A program made the position numbers and the translations under genes. A DNA stretch of 64,000 nucleotides from Linum tenue (lineage: Eukaryota > Streptophyta > Magnoliopsida > Malpighiales > Linaceae), in NCBI GenBank assembly GCA_946122785.1, contig CAMGYJ010000009.1, positions 4,122,937-4,186,936 of the forward strand, in the 5' to 3' direction. A model generated the notes under the pieces. The model did no database searches. It had not been told where the DNA came from and was given only the letters and a program-made list of their open reading frames with translations. Within the stretch, counting starts at the first letter, position 1. Each line of letters begins with the position of its first letter. Shown here one piece after another: positions 45,358 to 57,829 of this stretch.

Positions 45358-47200
45358 GGGGTCGTTTGGAAGTTATGATTGTTAGAGTTGTGTTTGTTGA
45401 ATACATGTATTATGCACAATACAATGTTTGGAAGTGTCAAAAGTGTAAAATAATGCATGCATTGTTTTAGGTAAGTCCCACCAACAATCACAAAAAATGA
45501 TGCATTATACAATCTCAACTAAAAGTTGTGATTGTTGGTTTTAGATTTGTGTCAACTTTTTCTTTCCATTTATATTCCTAAAGGTTTTTGTCTTATTCTA
45601 AAAGTTGAGGGTAAATGTGTCATTTTCCCATAAAAGTAACTTTATTTTAAGGCAAAATACACTTGTATAGGCAAAACTTTCACGTTTGTGTCACTTATAG
45701 CCACTTTTGGCGAAATACCACGTATAGCCACTTCCGTCCAATTCTTTAACGGTGTTAGTGTTAAGTCTGACTGGACAAACATAGATGCTGATGTGGTGAG
45801 CATTTCTGGCCAGATTTGCTGATGTGACAATTTTATATAAAAAAATATCAAATAAAAATATATTACCTTATAATGAGAAAAACAAAAAATAAATAAAAAA
45901 CAAAAAAATTGGAAAAATCAACCTCTCCCTCTCTCTTCTCCACCACCGTCCAACTTCCTCCTTCCTCCTCCTTTTCTTCTCCACCTCCGTCCAACTTCCT
46001 CCTTCCTCCTCCTTTTCTTTTCCACGACCATCCCACTTCCTCCTTTCTCCTTCTTTTCTTATCTGATTCTTCTTGTCTACCTCTATATCATCCTTCCTAT
46101 CATTCTCACCTCCATCAAAACACTAAAATTAGAAAGAAAACCCAAACCCAAAATCAACTGAAAACACCAAAAGGGAACACCCACACGACCACAGATCCGC
46201 TGGGGCGCCATCATACCGCTTCCTCCGCTGGACCTCCACCGCTCCTCTGCTGCTCCAACATCGAACGAAGTAGACGTGTCAACTCAACGACGACTCAGCA
46301 ATCCAAGCCGCACGACGAAGAACCGCCGAGCAATTGGGTCAGAATTCGAATTCGGATTCTGACAACGAGAAGAGATGGATGGCGAAGGAATCAGTGTATT
46401 CCACATCGTGACCCAGATCGATTCTATTTCAACCAAATCACATTCCCTTTCTACAAATACCTTCACCAAATAGTTTCCCAATTCACTAATTCACCTCTCT
46501 GCTTCTTCAAATTAGCTCACCGGCTCAAATTTTTCTAGATCTGTCCAGGGAATCACCAAGCGGCTTATCTGCAATTGATAAATGGCGATGGGGATAGCGA
46601 TGGGAGGAGAGGACAGATAGATAGAAAAGAAATAGGGTGGCGGCGGTGGATTGCTAGGGTAGAAGAAGAGGTCTGGAAGTAGATAAATTAGGGATATGGA
46701 AACAATAATGGGGAGAACGTGTTTTCTCTTTATTTTTTTATTGATATTTATTTTTTATTTAATATTAATTAACATAAAACAAATTACACATAAACGTAGT
46801 AATTAAATATAAAATAATTAAAATATCTGACATGTCATTGTTTCCTTATTTGGCGCTGACGTGTCCGCTGATTTGGCGCCTAGTCACCAAACCATCAAAG
46901 AAGTTGACGGTGTTAATAACACCGTTAAAGTATCTAACGGAAATGGCTATATTTGGCACACAACATCTTTAAAAAGTGGCTATAAGTGGTATTTCGCCAA
47001 ATGTGGCTATAAGTGGCACAAACGTGAAAGTTTTGGCTACACAAGTGTATTTTGCCTTATTTTAATCAATGCATAAAGTAGAATCTCAACAACTAGACAA
47101 TGTATTGTTAAAATGCATCCATTGTATCAATACATGCATTTATATTATGGTGATTCATTACAATGCAACGATTTAACATTCGCAACTTCCAAACGATCCC
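45358..47200. mobile_element. Tourist-like (PIF/Harbinger) element, interrupted
   Basis: The ends are GGGGTCGTTTGGAAGTT (45358) and its inverted counterpart AACTTCCAAACGATCCC (ending 47200), flanked by the target duplication TTA (45355-45357 and 47201-47203). This fits Tourist/PIF-Harbinger MITEs. Without the inner insertion the element is about 430 bp. The second element lies at 45650-47057. Confidence 0.8.
45650..47057. mobile_element. Long-TIR transposon nested in the Tourist element
   Basis: The terminal inverted repeats exceed 100 bp: AGGCAAAATACACTTGTATA at the left, and the right end ending TACACAAGTGTATTTTGCCT. Inside each TIR recur TTTCACGTTTGTG, CACTTATAGCCAC and TTTGGCGAAATACCAC. 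A 7-bp repeat, TATTTTA, flanks it (45643-45649 and 47058-47064). Long TIRs suggest a Mutator-like or other DNA element; the exact target-site length is uncertain. The interior is GC-richer than the TIRs, with a 209-codon plus-strand frame (45909-46538) of Ser/Pro/Thr-rich sequence, so it may be a Pack-type element carrying host leader/exon DNA. No transposase is seen. Confidence 0.7.
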
Positions 47201-47860
47201 TTAGTTTCTTCCTTTCGAGCCAAGTTCTCTATTGCAAGCCTACACTACACCTTTCCTTCCATATCAGCGCAGCACACCAATACCATAGGCTCCGCTAAAC
47301 TTTGCCTTCAGCATTACTATGCTTAACACATTGACAAATCCAAACTAACATCGTAGTCCAGATCCACATCATTGGCCTGTGCACATGTGAATTATGTTGT
47401 CAAAAACAACAGGAGAAAATGGACAACTGCAGAACAAGACTCTTCCCTCCTTTATCACATAGAACACAATTGCTAGAATCAACACATCCCCATTCAATTA
47501 GTTTGTGTTGGTCGCTATATGATTAAGTATAACAAGCCATGTCAAAACTCTGTATCGTGGTACTGCAAACTCTCCTTGTACCTTCCTACATCAATCAACC
47601 TTACCTCGAGGTCTAACAGGCTTCCAAATCATCTCGACATAGAACTTTAGTAGAGAAGTCCTTTCTCAAGTCACCTTTAGTTTGTATTGAAACCAAGACC
47701 TCATGATAACACTCAAATTGGTGTAATTTGGAACCCACCTTTAGGGTAATTTGGAACCCATATTTAGGTTTGTATGGAGTCATTTTATGTTCGTCATTGC
47801 TAATATATCGTCGAATATGCCTTTGATTCATTCCTATGAGAACATATCGATATTCTAGGG
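47201..47860. other. Spacer without recognised feature
   Basis: Ordinary AT-rich sequence with short, unsupported frames only. Confidence 0.5.
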
Positions 47861-49260
47861 TGTATTAGACGATATGAATGAATTAGGTACTAAAAGTGTG
47901 CACACGTGTAGAATTATGGGCGAAAACTGAGAGATGATGGTCAAAGGAAAGAAGATCATGGTCATGGAGAGAGGGCGTGAACTAGAGCTACAAGATCACG
48001 ACCTCTGCATCGAAGATCATGGCCACGAACATGGAGGCTTCAGGCGCGAACTCTTGGAGCAGCTAACAAATAAGAAACATAAAGTTTTGATAGTCAACTT
48101 GCGACTTTTTGCATCAGAGCCCATGAGAAAGATCTTGGTCGTGACTCACGGATCACGATCGTGAAGTCAGGCCGCGAACTCCTCGGCCATCGAAGCGCAA
48201 AACGGCAAGCCGAAGATCACAACCTCAACCCCCAAGTTCACGCCTGCGAACTTTGCCCCTTCGCTCGTGAACTTGCCTGAATCCTTGAAATCTATAAATG
48301 GGGGGTTCCTCCCTCTCACTAAGGGAGCTGAAATAAATTGTGAAATTTTTGGTTTGACAGAGAGAAAGTAGAGAGAGATGTCGAAGGAAGGAGAAGAATG
48401 AGGAGTCAATGAGGAAGGGAGCTCTCCCCAATTCAAGTCTTCTTCCCGTTTCTCTACATGTATCTTCTTCCCTCCTTTATGGAGTAGTCCTCTAGGGGTT
48501 AAACCCCCCAAATCCTCGATTTATGTTTTGAATGTAGATGTAAATGTGTTAAGGTTTGTGAATGAATCTGGTTGTTTCAGTGATTTATGCTTCATTTATG
48601 TTGAGGCTTGTGTCTTTCAACTCATCTCTATTAGCCTAGAACCGAGTCTGCAAAACTAGGTAATTAGGGCTAGATGAATGATCGTAGTGTTTCTTTTCGT
48701 GGATGAGACGACTGAACCCCTGCTAGAGGAATGTCTTCTTGAAACAATGCTAGAGATGATGCAAGCGTCATTAATCATTTGCTTTAGTGTGTATTATAGG
48801 TTGAACCTATTGAGAGGAACTATCGCTTACTCCTTAGTACGTGAGCTTTGATTGAGGTGACAATGGGTCTATGGGAGTGTACTATGATCCAGTAGGAGAC
48901 GGAGTAATCATTGAACCTTCACTTTAGCGAGTTTCACACCTTAGCCTGCAAACACTAGTTAGCCATTTGCATGATGAACATAGATTTAGTGAGAGGGAGT
49001 TACCTTGAAGTGCCTGCTTTTTATCCTTGCTTTCTCCACCAGTATTTTCAATTGACCTCCAAAAACCCAACTAAATAGATTGACTAGATAACAACAACGT
49101 GAGAAGTAGGCTAGGGTATCAAAGCTCGTGGAATACGACCTTGGTCGCCACTATAATAGAAATGCCATTTTTACTTATACTTGGCCCGGAATATGATAGT
49201 TATTTAGGTCGTGCAAACAATTGACATGATCGGCACGAGGTTCGACCACATCAGTTTTAA
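47860..49260. mobile_element. LTR-like sequence, possible solo LTR
   Basis: The stretch has the texture of a Ty3/gypsy-type LTR: a purine-rich opening, a region of CACGA/CGTGA words, a TATAAATGG motif with a pyrimidine-rich leader (48291-48480), then a long AT-richer 3' part ending in GGAATACGACCTTGGTCGCCA (49131-49151) and GTCGTGCAAACAATTGACA. No second copy or internal coding region is present. Exact ends and a target duplication could not be fixed. Confidence 0.4.
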
Positions 49261-49289
49261 TAAGTTCCTGTCTATCCATGATCCTAGTT

Positions 49290-50720
49290 GAGTACATTTC
49301 AAATCCCAAATATTCTTACCTTTTAATCTATACCTCCTTATCCGTGCTACCCAAAATGAGCCAACTCTCATCAATAAAATCCAATATCACCTTGTTTCAC
49401 ATGCAACATTCCAAGTGTATAGATAATTTAACCCAATTTCACTCTCCTCTTTTAGCATTGCGACTAAATCCCACTATACTTTATCCTTTTCCAATTCCTT
49501 CCCCATAACGCATAAAATATGAGCAGATTTTTCTAGGCATGCGTGAGAACGTTCTTTGACAATATGAAAACTATCATCCAATATTAAATACTAGCATAAA
49601 GCACTAATGCAATCAACTAGATTATACCAATCACCAATGTATGAAAGTTTCTTGGCTGCCAAGATATTAGTCTGCTTGTAAGGTTGTTAACCAACACACT
49701 ATGCCAAAGATCATTAGTAGAGAGCTTATCTTATGGTAAAGGAAGTCCCAGGTAACAAATAGGTAACTTGACCTCCTTAAATCCAAAGTGAGATAGTTCG
49801 ATTTGCCTGTCTAATGTGGTTACTCAAAAAAAAAACACCTCACTTTTCAGCGGGTTGCATTTTAAGCCAGACAACAGATAAAACCTATCCAAACCTTGAT
49901 GACACTTTCTAGTCCACAAGATGAATACCATTAGGTCATCAGCAAAGCATAGATGATTGGGTAAATACAATTTAATATCCAACCTTTCATTTTAAATAAT
50001 ATAATAGCCAAACCTTTTCGAAAACAATCTAATATCCAAATCGACAACTTTCCGTTCGTTTGACTGTTGGTTGACACTTCAAAAAAACTTTGTTTAGGGG
50101 AAATTGTCACAATACAACTTTGTTTTCTTGTTTTGGCATTGTAGATGACTGAATATTTAGATATTCTATACCATCATGGTGGAGTCATGTACTTCTCGGG
50201 TTTGGAACCACGATATGTTGGTGGTTTTCCAGAGAAGATATCGATGGATATTGATGAAGCGTCGTACTTCAAACTTTTTTGAAGTGTCAACTAACAGTCA
50301 AACGAACAGAAAGTTGACAATTTGGATATTAGATTGTTTTCGAAAAGGTTTGGCTATTATATTGTTTAAAATGAAAGGTTTGGATATTAAATTGTATTTA
50401 CCCTAGATCAACCCTAATGGCTTGCACAGTTACACTGGAAATGATAGGGGAGTATTTTCTCTCTTGCTTCTCTATCCAACACTTGTGTCAACACAACCTT
50501 TCATATAGTAACCAAGTAGAGAAGGATCTCCGGGTCTCACTTCTTTCTTAGCCAAGAAGCATCCAAATAAGCTATTGATCATCAAGAAGGAAGAAGGATC
50601 TCCATGATATAACATTAAAACTAACTTTTGACAAACAAGTTCACTCCACAATTTTTTGTCATAGATATTACGAGAGAAATAAACACATACGAGAAAAAAT
50701 ACATGGTCTTTGCATGCCAA
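49290..50720 (-). pseudogene. Degenerate LINE reverse transcriptase
   Basis: Reading the minus strand downwards: 50600-50480 gives INSLFGCFLAKKEVRPGDPS, resembling the LINE RT motif ...GRxGLRQGDPLSP. Positions 49958-49850 give NHLCFADDLMVF followed by LSGLKCNPLKSEVFF. Positions 49790-49740 give GFKEVKLPICYLGLPLP. Positions about 49685-49620 give AAKKLSYIGDWYNLVDCI. Positions about 49460-49290 give WNVAC and VGSFWVARIRRYRLKGKNIW. These are successive landmarks of plant non-LTR retrotransposon ORF2 C-terminal half, including the FADD catalytic box. Stops and frameshifts are frequent and a MITE splits it, so it is dead. Confidence 0.8.
49959..50403. mobile_element. MITE with about 140-bp inverted repeats inside the LINE
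   Basis: The left arm begins GGGTAAATACAATTTAATAT and runs to about 50098. The right arm (about 50262-50403) is its inverted copy, ending ATATTAAATTGTATTTACCC. The arms share AACCTTTTCGAAAACAATCT and GTTCGTTTGACTGTT words. The loop is about 160 bp with no coding capacity. It interrupts the LINE frame just before the FADD box. No clear target duplication was identified. Confidence 0.75.
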
Positions 50721-51466
50721 ATCACAATAAAGAAAGGAAAAAGGAATTACAACTATTCATTGATAAGAGAGATTTTTTGCCACAATATGAGCAGCTCTTT
50801 AATACCTTAGCAAGATGGGAAAAATCCATTACTTTACTTCTAACCTTTGCAGAAAAAAGTCACAGTTCCTTCCACAAATTACTTAGCAAAAATATTCCAA
50901 CCCCTTATTTTTAACAAATTAAATTAATTTTTGTCATTTCAGCAAACAATACTAGTGGGCTCCTTGTGGCCATGTGCCCATGGCAATGTCGGGCTATCTT
51001 AGCTCGTATTATCTCCATCCTCCTTTCGGCTCCTTGGGTAACGGTGGAGATTGTTCCCCGACGTCTCAACTAACTTGTCGATTGAGTTGCTCATAATACT
51101 AGACTTGACCTTCTTCCGAGAGATTGGATTGTGATTGCTGATCTTATTTCTCCACTATTGTAACAAAGGCTTGTTTCCTCTGGTTCGGATTGGAATAAAG
51201 ATGACAGAATTTGTAAAAAAAAAAAAAATGAGTGGGCCATCCTTTATATAGGCCGGGCTTTGGCACCACATTGTAGCAGACTAGCAGCCTAACGGGCCTG
51301 CTTGCCCGACCCGCCCAATTTGTAGTCAACAAAACCAATTTTTCCAATTGCCGCAAGACAGAAACAATTTTTGCTGTTGATGTTCGTTACTTCTTTTCCT
51401 CTTCCTCGTTCGTCTTCTTCCTTTAGCTCGCTCGAATTCCCTCGATCATACCCACTGATCAACCCC
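50721..51466. other. Spacer and IWS1 upstream region
   Basis: No gene is seen. Positions 50950-51240 are unrecognised. The stretch before 51467 should hold the IWS1 promoter and 5' UTR, including a TTTATATAGG (51244-51253) TATA-like motif about 215 bp upstream of the ATG. Confidence 0.45.
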
Positions 51467-54400
51467 ATGGCGTACGAGGACGATCCGTAAGTTCTATGCA
51501 ACTCCCTCTTTCTGCTTTGTTGTTCATGGCTCTTTTTTTTTTTTGTGTCGTTTATTCCATCTGTTATCTCCGTCTACGAAGAAAATTCAGTTCGGTAGGG
51601 TTTTGATTTTTAATCCATTGTTTTGACTCCTCGGTCGATGTTCATCTCAGTTACCGTGATGAGGACGGAGAGCCTTTGATGGATTACGACGATATACAAT
51701 CGGACGGATATCAATCCCCTGGAGTTCCTGACGACTTTATCGACGACGACGTTTCCAGAACTCCCGTCTATGACGCGGACAAATCCTCCAAGCCGAGGAA
51801 GAGGCTGGTGAAGAAGAGCGACGGCGGTAGAGACAGTTATGCAGCTCCGCCGGAGCTAGTGGACGAGGACGAGGACGACCAAGGGTACGATGCGAAGGAA
51901 TACTCGCGGGATAGGGAAGGATCGGCGGAAGGGAAGAAGAGGAGGAGATTGGGTAAGGAGGGGATAGGGAGCTCTGGCAAGGAGAGGAAGAAGTTGTTCT
52001 CCAAAGGGGAGAAGAGGTTTGGGAGTAGCTCTAAATCTGGAGGAGGGATGCCGAAGAGGGGAGCTTATTCTGGGAGGTTAGTTGCTGGAAAGGATGACGG
52101 TGAGGTCAAGGAAATGTGGGACACCATTGCTGGTGGTGATTCCGAGGTTCGTATCTTGCTTACTCCTTTTTTTATCCATCAACATGTATAGCTCACTTCT
52201 GGCTCAGAGATCGGGTGAATTTGATTTATCTTCCGTGCTTTGGGCTAAAGCTCAAAGTTGGAGACTTTGTGATTTGGAGTAAACTTATGTTGGCTTGTCA
52301 GTGGATTTTTGTTCTGCCCTTGCTGATTCCCGAGCTACTTGGAGTAAACATGCATAAGTTATTGGTGTGTTCAACTTTATGGCTTACACTTGTTGATTCC
52401 CAAACTTCGAATTTATGCCCGTGCTTCTGCGTTTAGTGGAAACTTAACTGCTTCATTGAAAGAATGGTAGTCAAGGTTATTGTTTTCGTTTTCACTCACG
52501 AGTATGTATGATCACTTGCAAGATGTTGTACAGTTGATATTTGGAGGTTATCTTTGATTTTTAAGCTTCTACTCTGAAAGTCAATTAATGCATATACAAC
52601 TTTTACGTGGTGAATCTGTCTGCCGTAGCAGTAGGTTGGGGATAAGAATTTCCCTGGTGAAGAATCTGTCTGCATTAGGAGTTGGATCAGCCCTAGGTAT
52701 TATGGCAGTTTCTTTGTTCTTGAAAGTCTGAGCGGATTGCTCTTATGTGTGTAGGATGATAAAGAAGGCTTGAGGACTATGGATGATGATAACTTCATTG
52801 ATGATACTGGTGTAGATCCAGCCGATCGGTATGGAAGTGATAATGAACAACGGTCTCTCGGTGATGTTCCTCAGGTTATCTTCTTTTCTTAATCAGCATT
52901 GTGCTCAATATGAATAACTTGGACTATTTTAACTGACGCTCTTCATGGGCTGTCATTGTCCGTACTAATGATTGGGAAGAGTTAAACTTTGTGAAAATTG
53001 TCCCACTATTGATTCCATTTGATATATTCTACTTGATCTTGCCAGGCAGAGGAGGGTGAAGAGGATGATGAAGTAAACCAGCTTTTTAAAATGGGCAAGA
53101 AACGGAAGAAGAATGAGAGAAGCCCTGCCGAGATTGCATTGTTAGTGGAGAATGTCATGGCGGAGCTTGAAGTCACTGTTGAAGAAGATGTTAAACTAAA
53201 TTTGAGGGGGAAACCTGCTATTAACAAACTAAAGAAGTTGCCTCTTCTTACTGATGTTCTCTCTAAGTAAGTTGGTTGCTGCTTTCTGTGCTTTTTCCTC
53301 TCATTAGACCTTTTGGTTTAATCATCTTTTCTTTTTTTATTGCCGGTGACACTTACGCAGGAAGCAGCTTCAGCAAGAATTCATAGATCATGGAGTTCTG
53401 ACGCTGCTGAAAAATTGGCTTGAACCCCTTCCTGATGGAAGCTTGCCCAACATAAACATCCGTGCGGCAGTTCTAAGAATTCTAACTGATGTATGTGAGA
53501 GCTTTCCACTATTACATTGTGCTAGTGCCCATGTATTTGGATGATCAGTACGTGGATCCTAAATTGTGTTTTCAAGCAGCTTCCTATTGATCTGGAGCAG
53601 TATGATAGAAGGGAGCAATTAAAGAAGAGTGGGCTTGGAAAGGTTGAATATCCTCTTTATTATTTTTTAGGTGGTACAAGACAATTTCAATTGACTTGGT
53701 TAAGTATTGGCAGGTTATAATGTTTTTATCAAAATCTGATGAAGAAACCACTTCCAACAGAAAACTGGCCAAGGATCTGGTTGATAAATGGGTATGCAAT
53801 ACTTGGTGCTGATTCTCTACCCCTAATGTTCCTTCTGCTGGTTCTTTTATTTTGCTTATCCATGATAAGGAATAGCAACTTAAACTCTGCTGTTCCTATT
53901 GTTGGAGAATCAGAATTCACTACTTGGGTATTAATCACCTGACCTCTCTGTCTTTTGAAATGATTAAATCAGAGTCGACCAATATTCAATAAGAGCACGA
54001 GGTTTGAGGACATGAGAGGTGCTGAAGACGAACGTGCTTACAGAAGGCCACCACCAAGAAGGTAATTCTTGTCACATGCCTGTTGATTTTGTGGTTTGTT
54101 TTACAAATGGCTTGTTCAGACTGTGATTACAATTTTCATTCCTGATTTCCTGTTTTGGCAGACCAGCGAGCAATTCTGTTGGGATGGAATCTAGAGATGG
54201 TGATCTTGATTTGGACATGGCACGGTAATTTGTCGTCACTGAAATGAAATCATACGATACTCTTTGCATCCTTTTTTGCCCATGATTTACGGTTCGTTTT
54301 ATAAATCTAGGGGAAGGAAGTCTGGCCAGTCATCATCGTCATCATCCAGGCAACAACAGCTCACTACCAGGCCAGAAGCAACACCATTGGATTTCTTGGT

Positions 54401-54793
54401 CCGTCCACAGTCCAAGATAGATCCTGAAGAAATTAGAGCACGTGCTAAACAAGCTGTACAAGATCAACGGAGAATGAAGGTTGGTTTTCTCATTGTGGTG
54501 TTCAAACGTCCATCTCAACTGGTTTTGTCTGTGTCTCTGCCGTCTAATAATCTGGACATTCTAATATGGCCTGTCAAACGAAGAGGTCTCATGTTAACTT
54601 TCGTGGAAGGATCAAGGATCTATTTTTCCATAAACCAATGTCTCATGTAAAAATGATAGCTCTATAAGATCCAATACTTTATGGTGAACTGCAGATGAAT
54701 AAGAAGTTGCAGCAGCTGAAGGCTCCAAAGAAGAAGAGTTTACAAGCTTCAAAGCTCAGTGTCGAAGGCCGTGGCATGCTCAAGTACTTGTAA
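51467..54793 (+). CDS. IWS1: IWS1/SPN1 transcription elongation factor
   Basis: Nuclear factor that binds SPT6 and acts with RNA polymerase II in elongation; in plants it also supports brassinosteroid-regulated expression. Exons: 51467..51486, 51651..52146, 52755..52874, 53046..53266, 53361..53490, 53580..53642, 53714..53791, 53973..54061, 54162..54224, 54311..54479, 54695..54793 (1548 nt, 515 aa); all junctions are GT-AG and phases close. The N-terminal half is acidic and Lys/Arg-rich, disordered (MAYEDDPYRDEDGEPLMDYD...). Residues about 240-350 form the TFIIS N-terminal (LW) fold: NQLFKMGKKRKKNERSPAEI, LPLLTDVLSKKQLQQEFIDH, GVLTLLKNWLEPLPDGSLPN, IRAAVLRILTDLPID, GLGKVIMFLSKS. A basic C-terminal tail follows (ATPLDFLVRPQSKIDPEE). 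The length fits Arabidopsis IWS1 (about 500 aa). No defects are seen. Confidence 0.93.
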
Positions 54794-55744
54794 TGTTGCT
54801 GGACTCTCTTTGTCCTCTGCCAGCCTGATCCGTATGGTGAGGGACTCGACATTCACAACGTTCAAGTCAAGCTGGTCCCTCGTTGGGAAATCTCGCGCTG
54901 GCCGTCACTCGATAGCTCGTGTGCCATTGTTGCCGCAACTGGTTGCAAGTTGATGGTCATTATCGACTGTCGGGTCGAGATGAATTCACGCTGCTTTTGC
55001 CTTCCCTTGTGCGAGAGTAATAAGAACTAACCCTGTCTCCTGATTTCTGCAATTCTTCCTGGAGGGAACAAAGTATAGGGTAAAGTAACCGAGTTGGATT
55101 ATCTCCTGGGTATATTTAAGGATCAAATGCTGTTTTACGGGTGTTTTACATAGCGGGTGGTAGTGAATTGTGGTCATTCGTTCGTGTACGCTACAAACGA
55201 GTTCAATGTAATGTTAATTTGCTGCTGCAAGGACTAGACTCCTGATTGGATTGTGATCATTAAGCCATGTTTTGATTTTTGGTATAGAATTAGCGTATGA
55301 ACCTAGTTGGTAATAGCTAGTTACGCATTGGGATGCCAGCTAATCCAAAGTTAATCATCTTCTACACCATCTCTTGTCAAATAAACTTTGCTTTAGTCTT
55401 AAATAAGCTGTAATACTTTAATTAGAATCGAAGTGTAATTGTCAGACTAATCCAGGCTTGATCCCATAAAGTCATGATGGTAATATAATAGCGTCTAAGA
55501 TAGTCTAAGGGCCATCCGGGACCTGTCAAGTGTCCAGTTGGTTTCAGATTGACACGAAACTAGCGGCAGGCATGGCAGTCCTATCCTATCCTGTCTCCCT
55601 TGTTCACCCACTGCAGGACTGCAGCGGAAACGGATATCTTGCAAACCATGCAAATCAATCCCATATTATTAGGTTAATACCAATGTTGTCATAACCGAAC
55701 CGGAGCATGACCCGATAATGTGAACAAGGGAGACATGGCGCAAG
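54794..55744. other. IWS1 3' region and spacer
   Basis: The first few hundred bases are probably IWS1 3' UTR. No polyadenylation signal is distinct enough to call and no further gene is seen. Confidence 0.45.
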
Positions 55745-56443
55745 TAGGGATTGCAACAAAACCCGAACCCACATGTACCACCTGACACAACCTGGTCAAC
55801 GCGGGTAAAATCCGTGTTGACGGGTTTTGGGCCAGGTTTGGGTTTAAACCCATTCACTATTCACCGAGTTGGGTTGGATTTGGGTTTAGGTAAACCCGAC
55901 CCATGGGTACCCGCCCACACACATATAGTTAATTTTCTCGGTATATTTAATATTCTAAACAACTAATCTTATTTATGTTTGTGGAGACATGTCTAATTTT
56001 TTTTCTTTCAAATTGTGTAGAATGAAGTTGATGTTATCGAGTGGAGAGTGAAGAAACTTAATTGAAAGGAAGAAGCTTTCAATTAATTATGTTATTTATG
56101 GATAATTTGTGATTTGCTTCAATTTTCTTGAGTTTTCTAGATTGGTGTTGAACAATTTGCATAGTTAATTTGTGATTTGCTTGAATTTTCTAGAATTGTG
56201 TTTTATATATGGATAATTTGTATTGAGAGATTGATATTTGACTTTAATTTTGATAGGAACTTGTTATTGTAAATTTTTTACGACAAAAACCCGTGGGTAC
56301 CCATGAACCCACGGATACCCAACGGGTTGGGTTGGGTTTGAGTTTTTCAAACCCAGTGGGTTTTACCCCGGTTTTTTTCACGGATAAACCCATGGGTTTG
56401 GGTTTGGCAAAACCCGACCCAACCCGACCCATTACCATCCCTA
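55745..56443. mobile_element. hAT-type MITE with 8-bp target duplication
   Basis: The ends are TAGGGATTGCAACAAAACCC (55745) and GACCCATTACCATCCCTA (ending 56443), imperfect inverted repeats. The 8-bp duplication GGCGCAAG is perfect at 55737-55744 and 56444-56451. The outer parts are rich in AACCC/GGGTT words; the centre is AT-rich and non-coding. The 8-bp TSD and TA-GGG termini fit hAT. Confidence 0.85.
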
Positions 56444-56451
56444 GGCGCAAG

Positions 56452-57150
56452 TGATAAATTTGGATCTAAATTTCTAGTAGCATAGTCATGACTTATTGAG
56501 GTCAACTATTTTTTCCATTAGTAACTCAACCGCCTCTGCTGACAAGAATCGTCCACATCATTTATGAAACTAATAAAAAAAAAAAAAAAAGAGGAGGACC
56601 ACATCACATCATTTCCCCCTTCATTCCTTCCTCCCTTCCTTTATCTTCTTTCTTTCTCTTCATAGTCTCCTCCCCCAGGCCGAGAATCCCTCCGATCAAA
56701 TCAAGCGTAGCTCAATGATTCTTTAGTCGGTGCCACAACCCTTGACCCTACTTCCACTGACGTCGCCTTCTTCTCTCGCCATCGCCAACCTCATTCCCTC
56801 TCATGCCTTCTATCAGATATAAAAAAACAAAGTTCTTGGTCATTGTCATTTTTTTGCTGGACTAGTTGAGCAAGGGACCACGACTACGAAGATCAACTTT
56901 CAATATGAACCAGATAACGATCTCGTTGTTGTTTTCTAGACTTTATGGATTTCGAATTTGGGAAATAGCCAAACTTAATAAATAAGTGCCCTTTTTGTTC
57001 TTTTTTGGTTTATGGATTGTGAAACATGTGGAGGAAACTAAAAAATTGTATGTTTGTATGTGTTTGTATGGTTTATTGTTCGTCAATCACGTGGAGACAA
57101 TAAAACGTGTTTGTCGACCATCAAATAACCATATTTTAACCAAGTTGTGT
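56452..57150. other. Spacer with A-tract and pyrimidine tract
   Basis: Positions 56576-56592 are an A-run, followed by a CCTTCC-rich pyrimidine tract. No gene is recognised before the degenerate frame starting near 57160. Confidence 0.45.
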
Positions 57151-57159
57151 TGGATGAGT

Positions 57160-57790
57160 ATTGAACATGTGTTTCATCACAGGGGAATGATAGATACATC
57201 AGATGAGGTGCCAAATTATGTTAGTGGGGTCGTAGACATGTTTGATTTGGAGGTGAATGTTCTGTCATACTCTGAGATTGTGAGTACATTGATCGAAGAT
57301 TTCCATTATTTGTCAATTGAGAGGGTGTGATACTTGACTCTGGGACAAAGCATATCCAATGGGTTTCACGAGATACACAATGATGTTGATGGGATTAATG
57401 GCTTATTTGGAGATGTCGAGCAAGGAGAGTTGTCGTTCTTTTTGAAGCAACCAAGTCTACTGGAGAGATGGGAGACAACTACGGGCATAGTGAGGATGCT
57501 ACCGATGAGGAAGGTGGCAACTCGTTCGTAATCGAGTTCATCTGGTTAGATGATTGCGAGGCTCAAAAATTGAATGAAGAATACTATGAAATTAGGGTTC
57601 GTATTTATCGCATGAGACTGAAGTGTATGTTCGAGATGACTAGATTGGGGGAAGAGGTTGAGCAAGTGTTTTAAGATGACAATGAGCCGAATGAGTATGT
57701 TCGACCTACTATGAAGGTGGATGAAGATTTTGGGGAGGGACATCCGAGGAGGTTCAGCAAACAGGTAACATGGATGGTGATGACGTTGAA
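57160..57790 (+). pseudogene. Degenerate MULE-type N-terminal (PB1-like) frame
   Basis: The frame VDMFDLEVNVLSYSEIVSTL, IEDFHYLSIERV, stop (TGA at 57328), YLTLGQSISNGFHEIHNDVD, then in another frame NSFVIEFIWLDDCEAQKLNE. The pattern (acidic opening, 'lsyse', a Trp/stop-Y, then 'GqSl..G...i.nD.D') resembles the PB1-like N-terminal domain of plant MuDR-related transposases. The stop, a frameshift near 57470 and the absence of a catalytic region make it a relic. The identification is moderate. Confidence 0.4.
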
Positions 57791-57829
57791 CAAGTTGGTC
57801 ATTCACAAAATGTATCGAAGACATACTTT

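Noticed and set aside
45909..46538. 209-codon ORF inside the long-TIR element
   Set aside because: Low-complexity Ser/Pro/Thr start, no transposase features and no conserved motif; not called as a gene.
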